In this document: piece by piece, positions 23,818-35,194 of the stretch
Position numbering within the stretch: the stretch's first letter is position 1
Layout: every line of letters starts with the position of its first letter
Assembly (NCBI GenBank): GCA_009193035.1
Contig: SWDT01000001.1
Location: 372,001-436,000, forward strand
Origin: Halicephalobus mephisto
Taxonomy: Eukaryota > Nematoda > Chromadorea > Rhabditida > Panagrolaimidae
Length of the DNA stretch: 64,000 nucleotides
Reading direction: 5' to 3'
Program-made: the position numbers and the translations under genes
Notes under the pieces: generated by a model
Seen by the model: the letters and a program-made list of their open reading frames with translations, nothing else
Database searches by the model: none
Told to the model about the DNA's origin: nothing

Positions 23818-25843
23818 TTACCAGTTTCGTTCAATTGGTCTTTCCAGAGGGTAACCACCAAAATCAACGACAGCAGCTCCAATATTGACCAATGTTGGAT
23901 TCTTCTTGATCAATCCATAATCTAAAACCACAAGTAATAAGTAACAATTCAACAAAAGCACTCACGATCCATGATAAATTCAAGTTCTTGCTGAGATTGT
24001 CGACTTGCAGAATGACAGAAGGAGATAGCCCAAGCTAATTCAATATCACTATTCTTCAATCCAATCGAATAAGAACGAGATGCACGGGAAATAGTCGCAA
24101 TCATCGCTAGATTGTTCTCCAAAATTTTGGAAAGACTTTCGAGAGTGGCCATTTCTTCTCGAATACGACTACCGGCATCTTCGACAATACGGTTGAGTAC
24201 CATATCGAGACGAGTCATTGTATTCTCCAACTTCCTGCAAGCTGGTTCTAAGGAAGGATGTACATGCTCAGCTATGAAGTGCTTCAACTTTGGGTTATTC
24301 CAGAGGTCTTGGAACTTCTGAGCGTTGAAAAAGCGTTTCAAACCTTGAGCTTTCATGTACTTGCTTTCATAGTTGGTTGCTTCAACCCAGGATACGATCA
24401 TGGATAGAGAAATCGTCTTTGCCAAGGAAGTATCCGATAAGTTCAGAGAAATAAGAGTGTTCATATCACGCACCATCTTGTCATACTCAGCATCATGATC
24501 AGTAGCAGAAGATCCCACAACTTCAGTAATGGTCGAAAAAGCCTCTTTCAAGATGCGGTTGATAAACTTCTGAATAATAGCATTCTCAATATCCGTCGTC
24601 AAGATAAGTCCTTCATCAAGTAAACCTCCAATGTAGTAAACAATCGATTCCAATACGAAAAGATTCAATCCAGTATCAGAGAGAGCCCGTTGAACAGCTA
24701 CATTCTCAGCAAGTCGTCGATTACCTTCGATGCTTGTGTTTGCCTGTTTGACTAGTTCCTTGAGAAGCCGCTTCAGAAATCCCACGGTCGCTGAACCGGC
24801 ATAGAAATTTCCATAGGACAAGACTTCATTGAGAGCTTCCTGGCCAAAACCATGTCCCCCAAGAGTATTTTTCTCAGAAACCACAATGTTGGAGAAATTT
24901 ATCTTCGTCAAGTGGATTGCATTCAAGCCTTGGGTATGCTTCTGCTCAGCAACAGTAACAGTACCAGCTCCAAGTTCGGATTTGTCAATGATATAGCACG
25001 TGGTTGGACCATCTCCACCTGTCTTCTTGACATCAGCAGCAAAGACAATAAAAATATCAGCAATGTCTCCATTTATCACATCAGTCTTCCATCCATTCAG
25101 TTTCTTTTCAACTCCACTATGAGCCAACACTTCAGTTCTCTCCCCAGTTGGTCTAAACTAATGGTTATTACGGAAGACAGAAGGGAAACTCACAGATCAG
25201 CAATGCAGATGGCTGGTTTCAATTGGAAACTAGCAAGTTTTGGTAGATACTTTTCCTTCTGTTCCGGTGTTCCGTGGATAAGTATCAACCTAGAGGCAAT
25301 ATATGACTGATTTACCAGCACATACGTTGACAAATCAATTCCCAACGCTTCGTTCAAACACAACAGGTCCTTGTGACAGAAACCTGCTCCTCCGTACTCC
25401 TTCGGAATAAAGCTGTGGAAAACGCCATTCTTCAATAATGTGGCCAACACATTGCTGTCTAATTCTTTTGCATCCTTGGCATCTACCACTGAAACTATTG
25501 ATATAAAAGTAAAAGTAAGAAATAAACAGACGTGCTGTTTCAAGATCGCTTTCTACTTTATTCACATATCGTTTGATTGCCTCAACATCTTCTGTTTCGG
25601 AAAATTCTGGGTAGATCAGGAAATCCTGTAAAGGATAAATATAAGATATGGAGATTTAAAAAAACAAACCTTTTCAAATTTGTTAAGAGCCAAACCACGA
25701 CTCAACGACGTTTTTTCAATAGGTAACTTTTCTTCTTTGATAAGGATCTCAACTGGCTTCTGCTTGACAATATCGGTAGATGAACATCTGGTAAAGTTAA
25801 AAACTGTCGAAAAAGACCTAAACCTATGAAGCCTAGAAAGCAT
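23818..25843 (-). CDS. ACAD9/VLCAD-like mitochondrial acyl-CoA dehydrogenase
   Basis: Five exons (25843-25670, 25625-25532, 25488-25194, 25152-23966, 23921-23818) give 617 residues. MLSRLHRFRSFSTVFNF is a plausible mitochondrial targeting peptide. The acyl-CoA dehydrogenase N-domain shows FIPKEYGGAGFCHKD, the middle domain KKLNGWKTDVINGDIADIFIVFA, and the C-domain YGNFYAGSATVGFLKRLLKE and VLESIVYYIGG, whose Glu aligns with the VLCAD/ACAD9 catalytic base. The extra C-terminal domain with ISRASRSYSIGLKN is typical of VLCAD/ACAD9. ACAD9 oxidises acyl-CoA and assists complex I assembly. Motifs usually contacting FAD and substrate are altered: LTEPxSGSD is IADLPTGER, and the RDxRI..EGTNEI segment is replaced by VRDMNTLISLNLSDTS. 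Catalytic competence is therefore uncertain. Confidence 0.87.
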
Positions 25844-28536
25844 CGGAGCAATTCATACAACCGATCTGTGCGAATTGAGGAAAGGAAAGAACGTTGGCAT
25901 CCGACTCATTTCGCAAAAAAATTGTTTTCAAAAATTATATTTGATGAAAATAACCAGTCGTTGATGTAGGAATCAAATTATCGTTTATTAAATAAAGCCA
26001 AAAAATATAACAAAGTTATTATTGTTAAACATATAGAATCCCAAAGTGTCATCTTTAATATTCGTTGTTTTCTTACGTTTCTAAAGTACTCCAAATTCAA
26101 AATAATTAAACTTACTGTAGAAATATAATTTTAATAAAAATTTTCATTAAAATAAAAATAAAGTCAATATGAATTAAAAATCAAAAATGTTAAATAACGA
26201 TCGAAAACAATAATATTAAAAAAATTTAAAAAACAAATGCATCGAGAAAACCACAGTAATAGATGTAGATGAATAAAACATTTAAAAAAATAAAAAGTAA
26301 AATTAATATGCAGACAATAAAATTACCGTTTATGAAAGAAGAATTCTGATTTAGAAAATGAAGCAAAAAATTGTAATAAGATCAATCAAAATCATGATTT
26401 TTAAAACAATTTTTATTACTAGTCAAATTGATCTCTTTATTCTGTTTCTTATTTCACGACGACATCTGTCTTCAGAAAGATCTATCTGACCCATGGATTT
26501 CTTCTTTGCTTTTTTTCTACTTTCTTCAAGTTTCCTTCTTCATTGTTAAAATTTGCGTTTTTCAGCTACACTCCAGAAAAGTCGAAAGAAATATGAGATT
26601 AGTCCTAATCGCCAAAGTTTGGTTCTGTTTTCGTATGAACCAGATGAGCCACTATGATTCGTTCGTACTTTAGAAGAAGCAATGGAACAAAGCCCCAGAT
26701 TGAAAGAGTACTTCTGGAACATACATTATAGATTTAAAAAATTTGCCTACAAATATTTTGGTCTTTCTCCTTCATATCAGTAGCCTTCACAAGAAGACAT
26801 AAGATAATCGTGAATCTAATAAGTTTTTCAGTTCAGTTCAGAACTCAACTATATTGGTTTCAGGTAGTTCAAAGCGATAACTTTCTCAACATGAATGATA
26901 CTTTTAAACCTTTTTTTATCGACTCTGATTCAATTTCTGAGTATCCAAAAATCCAAACACATCTGTTTTGAAAAAGATCCGTGTTGTCTGATTGATGAAC
27001 TTCATTGTATAATAGTGAATTTCTTGATGAAATTGTATTTTACAAATTATTTCAGTTTCTGGTCATTTTGATTGTAGATTTTTTATTTCTACTGTTTTTT
27101 TTACCTTTTAGTTATCAGAAGTTGATTTTCTTTTAATATTATCGATAGTTTGCATACCGCCATCAATAATGCAGAAATTTTGAAATTTTTACCATAGTCT
27201 GATTGGGTTTCTAAAAATGATATCAGAGACCACCTATGAAGCCTCTATTGTTGCAAATTTTGAGATTTGTTTTTTGTTTCATCTGCAAAATTGTTTGACC
27301 TGAAAATTTCCGAAATGCTTTTTGGTTAATTGTTCATTTTTTGTTTTCAAAGCGGCAAATTTGTTTTCAACAATTGAACAAAAGAAAGAAACATGAGGTT
27401 ATCAATTAACGCAAATGGTATTTTTATTAAATCATGTATGTTTGGATATCAGATTCTAGTGAAGAATATAGTTACATGCAATGAAATCATCCAAAAATTT
27501 TCATTATTCTAGTCTGCAATTTTTTCGTTATTAAATTTATTGACATTAATTTCTATATTTTACCACCTGCTTGGTGTCTGAATTTAGCCCAAGGAAATGG
27601 AGAATAATAGATGTTACTTGATTATTCTCGGAATTTCTTTCATTCACGTCATCTAAATCTTGCGACTGTGGCTCAAAAGAGATTGAAACATGATATGGTA
27701 GGCTTTAGTCTTTCGAGCAATATTAACTACAGTTTCTTCTTCTCATTTGGACAAAACTAATTTTTACCAATCTTGCAATTTGTATAATGCTTCAGAAATT
27801 TGATTTCAGTGCCAGTCTGATAATCTTCAAGGATTTTGGGCGGGGTTAAGGATCAAAGTACAAAGGCCCGAGGCGAAACGTCTACTCTTCGCTCATTTCA
27901 TAGTTTCATAGTCAGGCATTTTATGCCACGGTTATGTACGGGTTGTTTGACGAGGATTGCAATCCAGGGAAACAAACGTAAGATAAAGTCCAAAATAGAG
28001 CGCTTTAAAAAATTCCCCGATATCTCATTTATGTTTCATAACTTATGCTTTCAGCAAAAGTAAGCGGTTTTGATAGTTTGTTTTCTAAAAAGTGATAAAA
28101 GTTTTATAAGATGCCTATGCTAATCGTCATTTGATTCTAAAATCCAAAGTTGTTTATGTTCTCCGAGCATTGAGTAGTTCTTAAGGACCTCAAGTACCGT
28201 AGGTTGTTCGCTTCCTTTCTTTTAAATTCCTATTACTTTTTTGATTTCTATTTATTACTTTTTGAATACTGAGGTTACTTGAATTGAGATGAAATTCGAA
28301 AAAGATGCATAAAAATTCAGGAGATTAGTTTATCTTGAGGAATGTCCTTAGGGAAATGATAAATAACGTCTTAACATGTCATTCTGAGCCTTCTGAAGCT
28401 GAAAGCCGGAAGGAAATTGTATAAACCTGGGATTTTGAAAACTTTGCATTTCGCTCGCAAATTTAAATGTGACAATTAATCGTATTTTTAAAAGTTTTCT
28501 CTCGTCATCTCCCCAAAATAGAACTCCAATCCTAAT
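25844..28536. other. AT-rich intergenic region, no supported gene
   Basis: About 2.7 kb dominated by A/T homopolymers. Short ORFs occur (for example 26428-26673, 27836-28063), but none has splice partners, a family motif or coding-like composition. A few G/C-richer patches near 27830-27960 are unexplained. Confidence 0.5.
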
Positions 28537-28850
28537 ATGGAGGAGGAATTGCTTCAATTTGTTTCTGTTGTCACCCGTGGAACTTCCCTTGATAAAACTT
28601 TTGTTTTCAAAGCTTTTATTCGAGAATTAAATTTGCCCGGTCAAGGGTTGGAGAAACATCAATTAGCAGAATACGTTAGCGGCAATTTTAAATTTCCAAA
28701 GTTGGTGGTTCTAGTGTTGTTTCTATAGTTTATTCAATTATACTCTCCAACAGGTACCAAACTTTTTGTATTGCTGGAATTCTTTCATTGAACATCCATC
28801 AAATGTCGCCAAACTTGCACACGCAAACTTATCGGTTGCATAGAATATAG
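28537..28850 (+). CDS. Possible small two-exon protein, unknown function
   Basis: An ATG at 28537 opens exon 28537-28700, then a 53-bp GT..AG intron and exon 28754-28850, giving 86 residues and a stop. The first part (MEEELLQFVSVVTRG, LDKTFVFKAFIRELNLPGQG, LEKHQLAEYVSGNFKFPKY) looks like a folded, moderately charged domain and not a random AT-rich translation. The second ends TQTYRLHRI. I recognise no family. It could be a complete micro-protein, the surviving 5' end of a decayed gene, or part of a longer gene with unrecognised exons. Confidence 0.35.
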
Positions 28851-29518
28851 GATCCAAGAACATTAAGTAGTTTGATATGTATCTTAGAAAAACAAAAAAT
28901 GCCTAGGGCTATGTGCTTTTACTGGAACTTTGTTTAAACTAATCATGAGAATTTAATTTATCCTAAGAAATGATATGATAAAAGTACTCGAGTTAATCCT
29001 AGGCAAGAGCCCACCCCTTGGAGTCTACCTGTACTTTTACATGCATTTTTAATAGCAAAGCAACTGGAATTAAAATTCTAATGTTGATTCTGTTCTTAGT
29101 GGAGAGGAAATTAAATCCACCAACATAACTACTTTTTATTAATCATTGAGAATATTTATAAACTCGTATTCTTCCTCGTAACTGAGGTGAGTTCCCACAA
29201 CACTCTCCTAGAATTTGAATTTAGAGTTCATGCCCACTTTTATCTTTGAGTTTCTGCATAATTCCCCAAGTAAACAGCATAAATTGATTAATGAGACGTA
29301 AGAGTAAGTTATCTTGGCATTCTAGAATCCTTGGCTATGAATACATTAGTTCTTCATTGTCCTTTCAACCGAAGAATGCTTTTTATTCAAGAAGAGATAT
29401 TTTCCATATAATTTTTTGTTCTTATTTGCCTCACCTCAATGGCGTGTAGAGTCTTGATGTCTTTCTAACACTCGTTTTCAGGGTGTATATACGCTCAGAA
29501 GTGCTCCTTGCCATCATC
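28851..29518. promoter_or_regulatory. Upstream region of flp-7
   Basis: About 670 bp with no ORF of note. A TTTTCAG acceptor ends at about 29481, 38 bases before the flp-7 ATG, and could be a trans-splice site or the end of a 5'-UTR intron. Confidence 0.4.
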
Positions 29519-29827
29519 ATGAATCGTATTTCGGCTTATATCCTCGTCACTATCTGCATCATGAACGTTCTGGCTCAGTCGATTGATGAAACTTCTGACG
29601 AGGTCTTGAACAGCTTCGACAACATCTACGGTAAAAGAGCTCCACTTGACAGAACCTCCCTCGTCCGATTTGGCAAGAGGGCCCCTCTCGACCGGACCTC
29701 CCTCGTCCGCTTCGGAAAACGTGCCCCTCTTGATCGAACATCCCTCGTCCGATTCGGCAAACGTGCTCCATTGGATAGAACCTCATTGGTTCGTTTTGGC
29801 AAGAGAGATTCCAGTGATTTCGAGTAA
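29519..29827 (+). CDS. flp-7: FMRFamide-like neuropeptide precursor, flp-7 type
   Basis: A single exon encodes 102 residues. A signal peptide (MNRISAYILVTICIMNVLAQ) is followed by an acidic spacer ending NIYGKR, then four copies of APLDRTSLVRFG, each closed by KR, and a short acidic tail (DSSDFE). Processing at the dibasic sites and amidation of the Gly would release four identical APLDRTSLVRF-amide peptides. C. elegans FLP-7 peptides are of the related SPM(Q/E/D)RSxMVRFG form, and xPLDRxxxVRFG forms are known from other nematodes. The ATG at 29519 was chosen over an upstream GTG/TTG because it starts the signal peptide. The four copies differ at many third codon positions but not in protein sequence. 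Confidence 0.93.
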   Translation: MNRISAYILVTICIMNVLAQSIDETSDEVLNSFDNIYGKRAPLDRTSLVRFGKRAPLDRTSLVRFGKRAPLDRTSLVRFGKRAPLDRTSLVRFGKRDSSDFE

Positions 29828-31742
29828 TCTCACCCTGTTGTCAACCGAATCATTATCCAAATCGTTATCCAAATCTCTGATTGAATGTGTCAGCTATAAA
29901 GATTGTCTTCTCGAGCTTTAGATAAAGACTATCATCGGCTTCATGCCTTGTGCAATCCTAAATTCCAAAACTTAACCAATGGGACTTGATCTTTTCTCTG
30001 CTGTGTCGTTTTATTCACTTTCTGTTCTCAAGTGTCATCTTCACACGATATTGAAGGAATAAAGGGCTTGTTAGTAAGTGATCAGATCCATTTCTAAGTA
30101 GAGGGTGAAACTAATTGTGAATGTTTTTATTCCTATCCGGCTGACGCTAGATAATCGTTTCTGGTTAAGTCGGAAATTTTTGTCAACGGCTATTTACAAT
30201 GTGTTCCAAAAAGTAGACAACATTTAATTTCCTTGGAAAATAGAGGAACTATTAATATCTTGTTTTGAAGCATGACGGTATTTTAATGTTTGAATTTGGA
30301 TAGTATGATAATCTATGAAAATTTCATCAGAGAAAAATTATACAAATTTCTATAGGAAAACAAGCTTTTTAGGCATCGTCTTTCGCATCAATTAACGGAT
30401 TTCGGAATTTATCTTGTGAGTCATCTAAAAGCTCATTCTCGACTCTGGACTTGCTGAAAGTTTCAAAGTTCGAATTTTACTCGCTATTTCAACAAGATAA
30501 TTTGACATATCCGATCGTCAGAAAATTTCTTCAGATAGTCAAATTCCAAAGGATGTTGCGGCTTTTGAGTTAGGGAAACACAAAAGAAGAATATGTATTC
30601 GTTCGATAAATCTAAAGTAAAATATAAACTTTCAGATGATCCACAAGGCAAATTTTAAAACACGTTATTCATTGCAAGAAAAAAATACTTTTTCTCTAAA
30701 AACCACTGTTACTTTTTCATAATGTGGTCCCCCGGATTACTGTACTGTCAAAGTGGAGGTTAATTCAAGGGACTATCATCTCTCGACACAAGACATTAAT
30801 AGCTTCCATAGCTTCGAGAAAATTAATTGTTGTCTATTTTTCCGGAATACATTATGTAATTAAATATCAAATAAGGAAACAAAATCCAGAAAATAAAGTT
30901 GTGAATAAAGTTCTTCATTTCTTAGAAAAATAAAGATTCAGTTTTCATTTGCATAAATTATCTTTTTTGTTGTCGATTATTAAAGTTGAAAACAGTCATC
31001 ATTCATTTTGTATAAACACATTTACCACCGCTTTTGTTCATCTTTCAGCTATGTGGAATGACGTCCAAAATTCCTTGCAATTTCTTTAGCGATGAAAACA
31101 CAACTTTACATCTGTTTGTTCTCAAATTAAAATGTTCAAACATTCATCAAAAATAGCACTATAGATTTTAACAAAACTCGTGCTTCTTTCACAACTAAAT
31201 TAATGTGGTGCTTTTTCAGAGGAAATTCCTCTTATAGTAAACGTATCAATGACAACAATAAGGAACAAGAAAACAGATATGAATGAACAATTGTTTTAAA
31301 ATGGACACTGATTGGTAGTGATTTCCATTCTTACTCAGGTATGAGTCAACTAGTATGAAATTTTGTGGTAGAAGTTCATTACATGTTTTAAAACAGTTTT
31401 TTTCTAAAACAGTTTAAAAATTGCAGTAATTTTTTCTCTGTGAAGTATGGCGCATCAAAATTTACTTCCTGGAATTTTAAATTGCCTGGTAGGAAACGGA
31501 TTATATTCGCAATCTATTAAAAGTTGTAGATTTAAAAGGTTATTCTGTTCCTAACACCCTGAGGACAGCTTATTTAGAATCTAAAAATTGAATATCTGTA
31601 TACGAATCGATTGTCCACATCTTTGATTAGGATATTTTTATTTCGATAAATATTACTTGCCACTAGCCGTCAAAAAGTGAGATCAATTAAAGTACCCAAA
31701 TGCATAACTCGGTATTGCAGACAATATACATCACACCTTAAA
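29828..31742. other. Intergenic, no supported gene
   Basis: About 1.9 kb, AT-rich, between converging flp-7 (+) and the Ig/FN3 receptor (-). Only short unsupported ORFs are present (for example 30724-30933). No repeat, RNA gene or motif was recognised. Confidence 0.5.
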
Positions 31743-34700
31743 TTAAACAGGTTCTGGGAGAGGACCGTCACCGTCACATGGGGTTTCTATCATGCTATCG
31801 TTCATTCGTCGTCTATCTAAGGTTAATGTCGATCCATTTATAGTTTTCGTGGGGGCAGCAGGTCTAAAAGTAGAAAGCACAGGTGGATTACTAATAATAC
31901 TCCTGGAGACTTCCTGTCTGAAAGCATAAATATTTAACAAAGTCAATTTTATTCCACAACTTACCCATTAAGCGGTGAATGGGATATGGGAGAGGCCGTA
32001 CTGGATTCAGGGGAATAATTAATTCCTTCTAGGAGTGCACTTGTGTCGGTATCTGGTTTTCTGTTCATGGGGGGCAAAGAAGGTCCTCGACTGTCCAACC
32101 TTGATCGAGTTCCTCGTCTTACTGTGGAATACAAATTAGCTTCACTTCCGATGTTGACATAACTGTGCATGACATCTCTGTTCCCCTTCAAAGTGGCTGT
32201 ACTATACTCCTTACTTCTTGGCTCGACTCTCATCCCGAATACAGTATCCAAGGAAATTCTAGATGGGCTGATATCATCGAAAGCAAAGTTATTGTTGATG
32301 ATCTTCGGTCGTTTCGTGGGTGTTGATCGCATATCCAAACGGCTTCCAGCAAATCTCTCAGATTGAGGGCTTTGATTTGCATAAAAAGTATAATTATCTT
32401 GTTTATTTTCCATAGCTGTCAGCCTGGATAACTCTGTTGGTTCGTTCTCCAAAAGTCCGTTGGATTTTTGATTTCCTTTAGCCCGATTATCCAAGCAAAA
32501 TTTGGTTTTCTTGTCAAAGTCTGAAAAAGAAGATGAATCATGTGATCAAAATTTCGATCATACCTTTCTCATCTATGCAGTGTTTCTTGCCTTTTGAACA
32601 TAACCACCAGAAGAACAGACAAGAAGCACAAAAAATGAAGACAACAACAACTGCTGTCAGAATAACAGTAGCAATAAACTGCATGTGGTTTGTGGTTGAG
32701 AAAAAGTGTCTCCAGATGGAGTTTTCGTTGAATGAGCCGGATAATCCAAAACTTGGATTATCGTTGAAAGCTGGAAATTTTAAAACATTCAAAATTTTCA
32801 AATTAATAAAACTAACGCAAAGTCTTGATATATCTTATTTTGCTAACAGGACTCTGAACCCCGTTATTCACGGCATAAATGGATATGGCGTATTCTGTTT
32901 CTGGTTCCAGATTCTGGATAACTGCTTGATTCCATCCACTTACAATTTGGGTATCTTTGTCCACAGTAGAATTGCCAATAGCCTGGTAGTTTATATGAAA
33001 ATGATCTTCTTCAGTGATCTCCGTACCCGTCAGATAGGCCCAGGAGAGCTGAACAGAATCGTAGGAGAGAGGGAAGATTTCAGAAATGACTGGTTCTGGA
33101 AGGAACCCTTGGTGCTTGGTTATCTCCATCCAGTCAGTTGGGGAACTGAAGATTCTAGTTCTGTTCAGGAGGTTTCCAACAATCCGGAATCGGTAGCGGT
33201 TTTTAGGGACGAGATTTCTTACAGTAACTGCTCGAACGTGAGGCTTAACTTGGATATCGGCTCGGAGCCAAGTCTCATCGGTGGAGTTAGAACTTTCTTT
33301 CTGGAGCTCGATGTCAAAACTAGCCAAATGCATCAACTGGGGATGATTGCTAGGAAGCCCCCATTGGAGTCTAACATTCTGACCTGAAGCTACAAACCCT
33401 CTAGGCTTTAGAATAACAAGGGGCCCTAGAGGCTCATCTTCCGGTGAAGGCATGAATTCTGAGAGCTTTTCTGGGAGACTAACGTTGAGTACTTCGAGAT
33501 AAGCAGAGACTCGACTTCTGCTCTTCCTTGTTGGGTCCATCCCAACACAAGTGTATAATCCTTGATCGGAGATTTCAAGACTCTTGATCATCAATGTTGC
33601 AGATCCCACAATAGACATTCTGTCGTTCGTCTCTATATTGATCACATGATTGTTCTTCAACCACCTTGTTTTCACATCAGAAGACGCCGGGACACAGGTC
33701 AGTTGAGCATCAGAACCTACTATTTTCGTAACGTTTCTTGGTCCTTGTTCGATCAGCTTCTCGATACTACTCGATCTGTCAGTGACATATAGATTGCTGG
33801 ACCTTCCTCGCTCCAAACCGTCTCCATATATTTCTGCTTCATCCATTGCCGGCTTCGAAATACATTGGATGCTCCCTGTCAACGGCTTATTCGTTGCTAA
33901 AGTGACGTTGACAGGATTTGAAAAGAAATTTGATTGTGGTGGGATTCCCAGATTCTCCATGGCATCAATGAGCGGTTCTCCATCTACATAAACCATGGGA
34001 ATCTCGTAACCAGAGTTGTTGACAAAGCAGCTCATTTGTAAATACTTAGAATAAAGAGATTGAGTCACCAATAAGTTTACATTTGTGGGCGCATGGACTT
34101 TAAGAAAATAACGGACTCGAGGATGACTCGGTTCCTGTAGCTTCATCTCGTTGAAGCGATCGAGGCCGTGACATTCGTACAGTCCTGAATCGTTCAACTG
34201 AACACTCTTGAAACGAAGATTCCCCCAAATCTGTCGGACTCTCGCAGTTTCGTCCGTCAGGGAAACTGGAGGCATGGAGTAATCAACAGTACTCCAGACA
34301 GTTCTGGAGTCCCAAATGACACATTCTAGAACAACCTTCTGGCCAACAACAGCGTGGACAGTTATAGGTTTAGAATAGTTCTGTAATTTTGGGTACACAA
34401 TCGTTGGTTCGTTCGTTTTTTCTTTCTGAGGGTCTCTGGTATCCACAGTAAGAGAAATTGGTAATGGGGCCTTTCGAGTCTGATTGGTGTAGGGATTCTT
34501 CACATGGCAATAATATCTACCGGTATCGGATGGCTGAGCAATGGCTATTTGGATACCTGTTGGAGTGGAGACGAATCTGAGGTTTCCAGTCATACCTAGA
34601 GGCACTCCTTCATTTCCTTCTCTCTCCATCCAGACTAAGGCTGGAGGGATCGAGTCTGGCATCCCGAGACAGGGAATCCTAGCCACTTGACCTTGAATTA

Positions 34701-35194
34701 CCCTCACGTTCTGGATCCTGACGGACTCAAATTTAGACATTCTTGCTCTTCTCAACCTCACGGGAGCTGAGATAAGTCTAGTGTTGATAGTCGTATTTTC
34801 AGTTAATGGAATATTTTCGATGACTGTTGCACACTGAAAAGAATTTCATTTTCGATTATTTGTTCAATAACTTTCTCTATACCTGATATTCCCCTTCTCC
34901 TTTTCTCGAGCCCTGAGTAATAATTAATTCATTTCCGTCAAGTATAAGATCATTAAATCCCCTTTTTGAAAGCAGGTCGTTCACAAACAGGTTATCTTTG
35001 AACCACTGAACGTTTGAAAAAGATAAATTCGCCACATTGTCGAAAATCTCACATCGAAGTCGAGTGGCACTGTGTTTGGATAAATATGTAGTATTAATCT
35101 TAACGATCAACTCGGGGAGCTCGAAGATGAACACCTGGGCGTTGATGAAGAATAAGGTTAAGAGAATCGAGTTGATGACGAAAACCGCTCTCAT
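31743..35194 (-). CDS. Ig/fibronectin-III type I membrane receptor (neural adhesion type)
   Basis: Five exons (35194-34883, 34833-32817, 32770-32564, 32520-31965, 31917-31743) give 1088 residues. A signal peptide (FVINSILLTLFFINAQVF) precedes Ig-like domains: Ig1 split by the first intron (LRCEIFD..GEYQCAT), Ig2 (ARIPCLG..GRYYCHV), Ig3 (VVLECVIW..GLYECHG), a divergent Ig-like segment (YLQMSCFV..GSIQC) and a further Ig (AQLTCVP..GLYTCVG). Two FN3 domains follow (NVRLQWGLP..YRFRIVG; SVQLSWAY..TEYAISIYAVN). A transmembrane segment (FIATVILTAVVVVFIFCA) is followed by a cytoplasmic tail of about 260 residues rich in Ser/Thr/Pro. The Ig-then-FN3 layout resembles Ihog/CDON or DCC-class receptors. 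Orthology is not assigned. Confidence 0.88.

Noticed and set aside
32533..33387. 284-residue plus-strand ORF
   Set aside because: It is antisense to the TM and FN3 exons of the Ig/FN3 receptor, which has domain and splice support; the plus-strand product has no motif.
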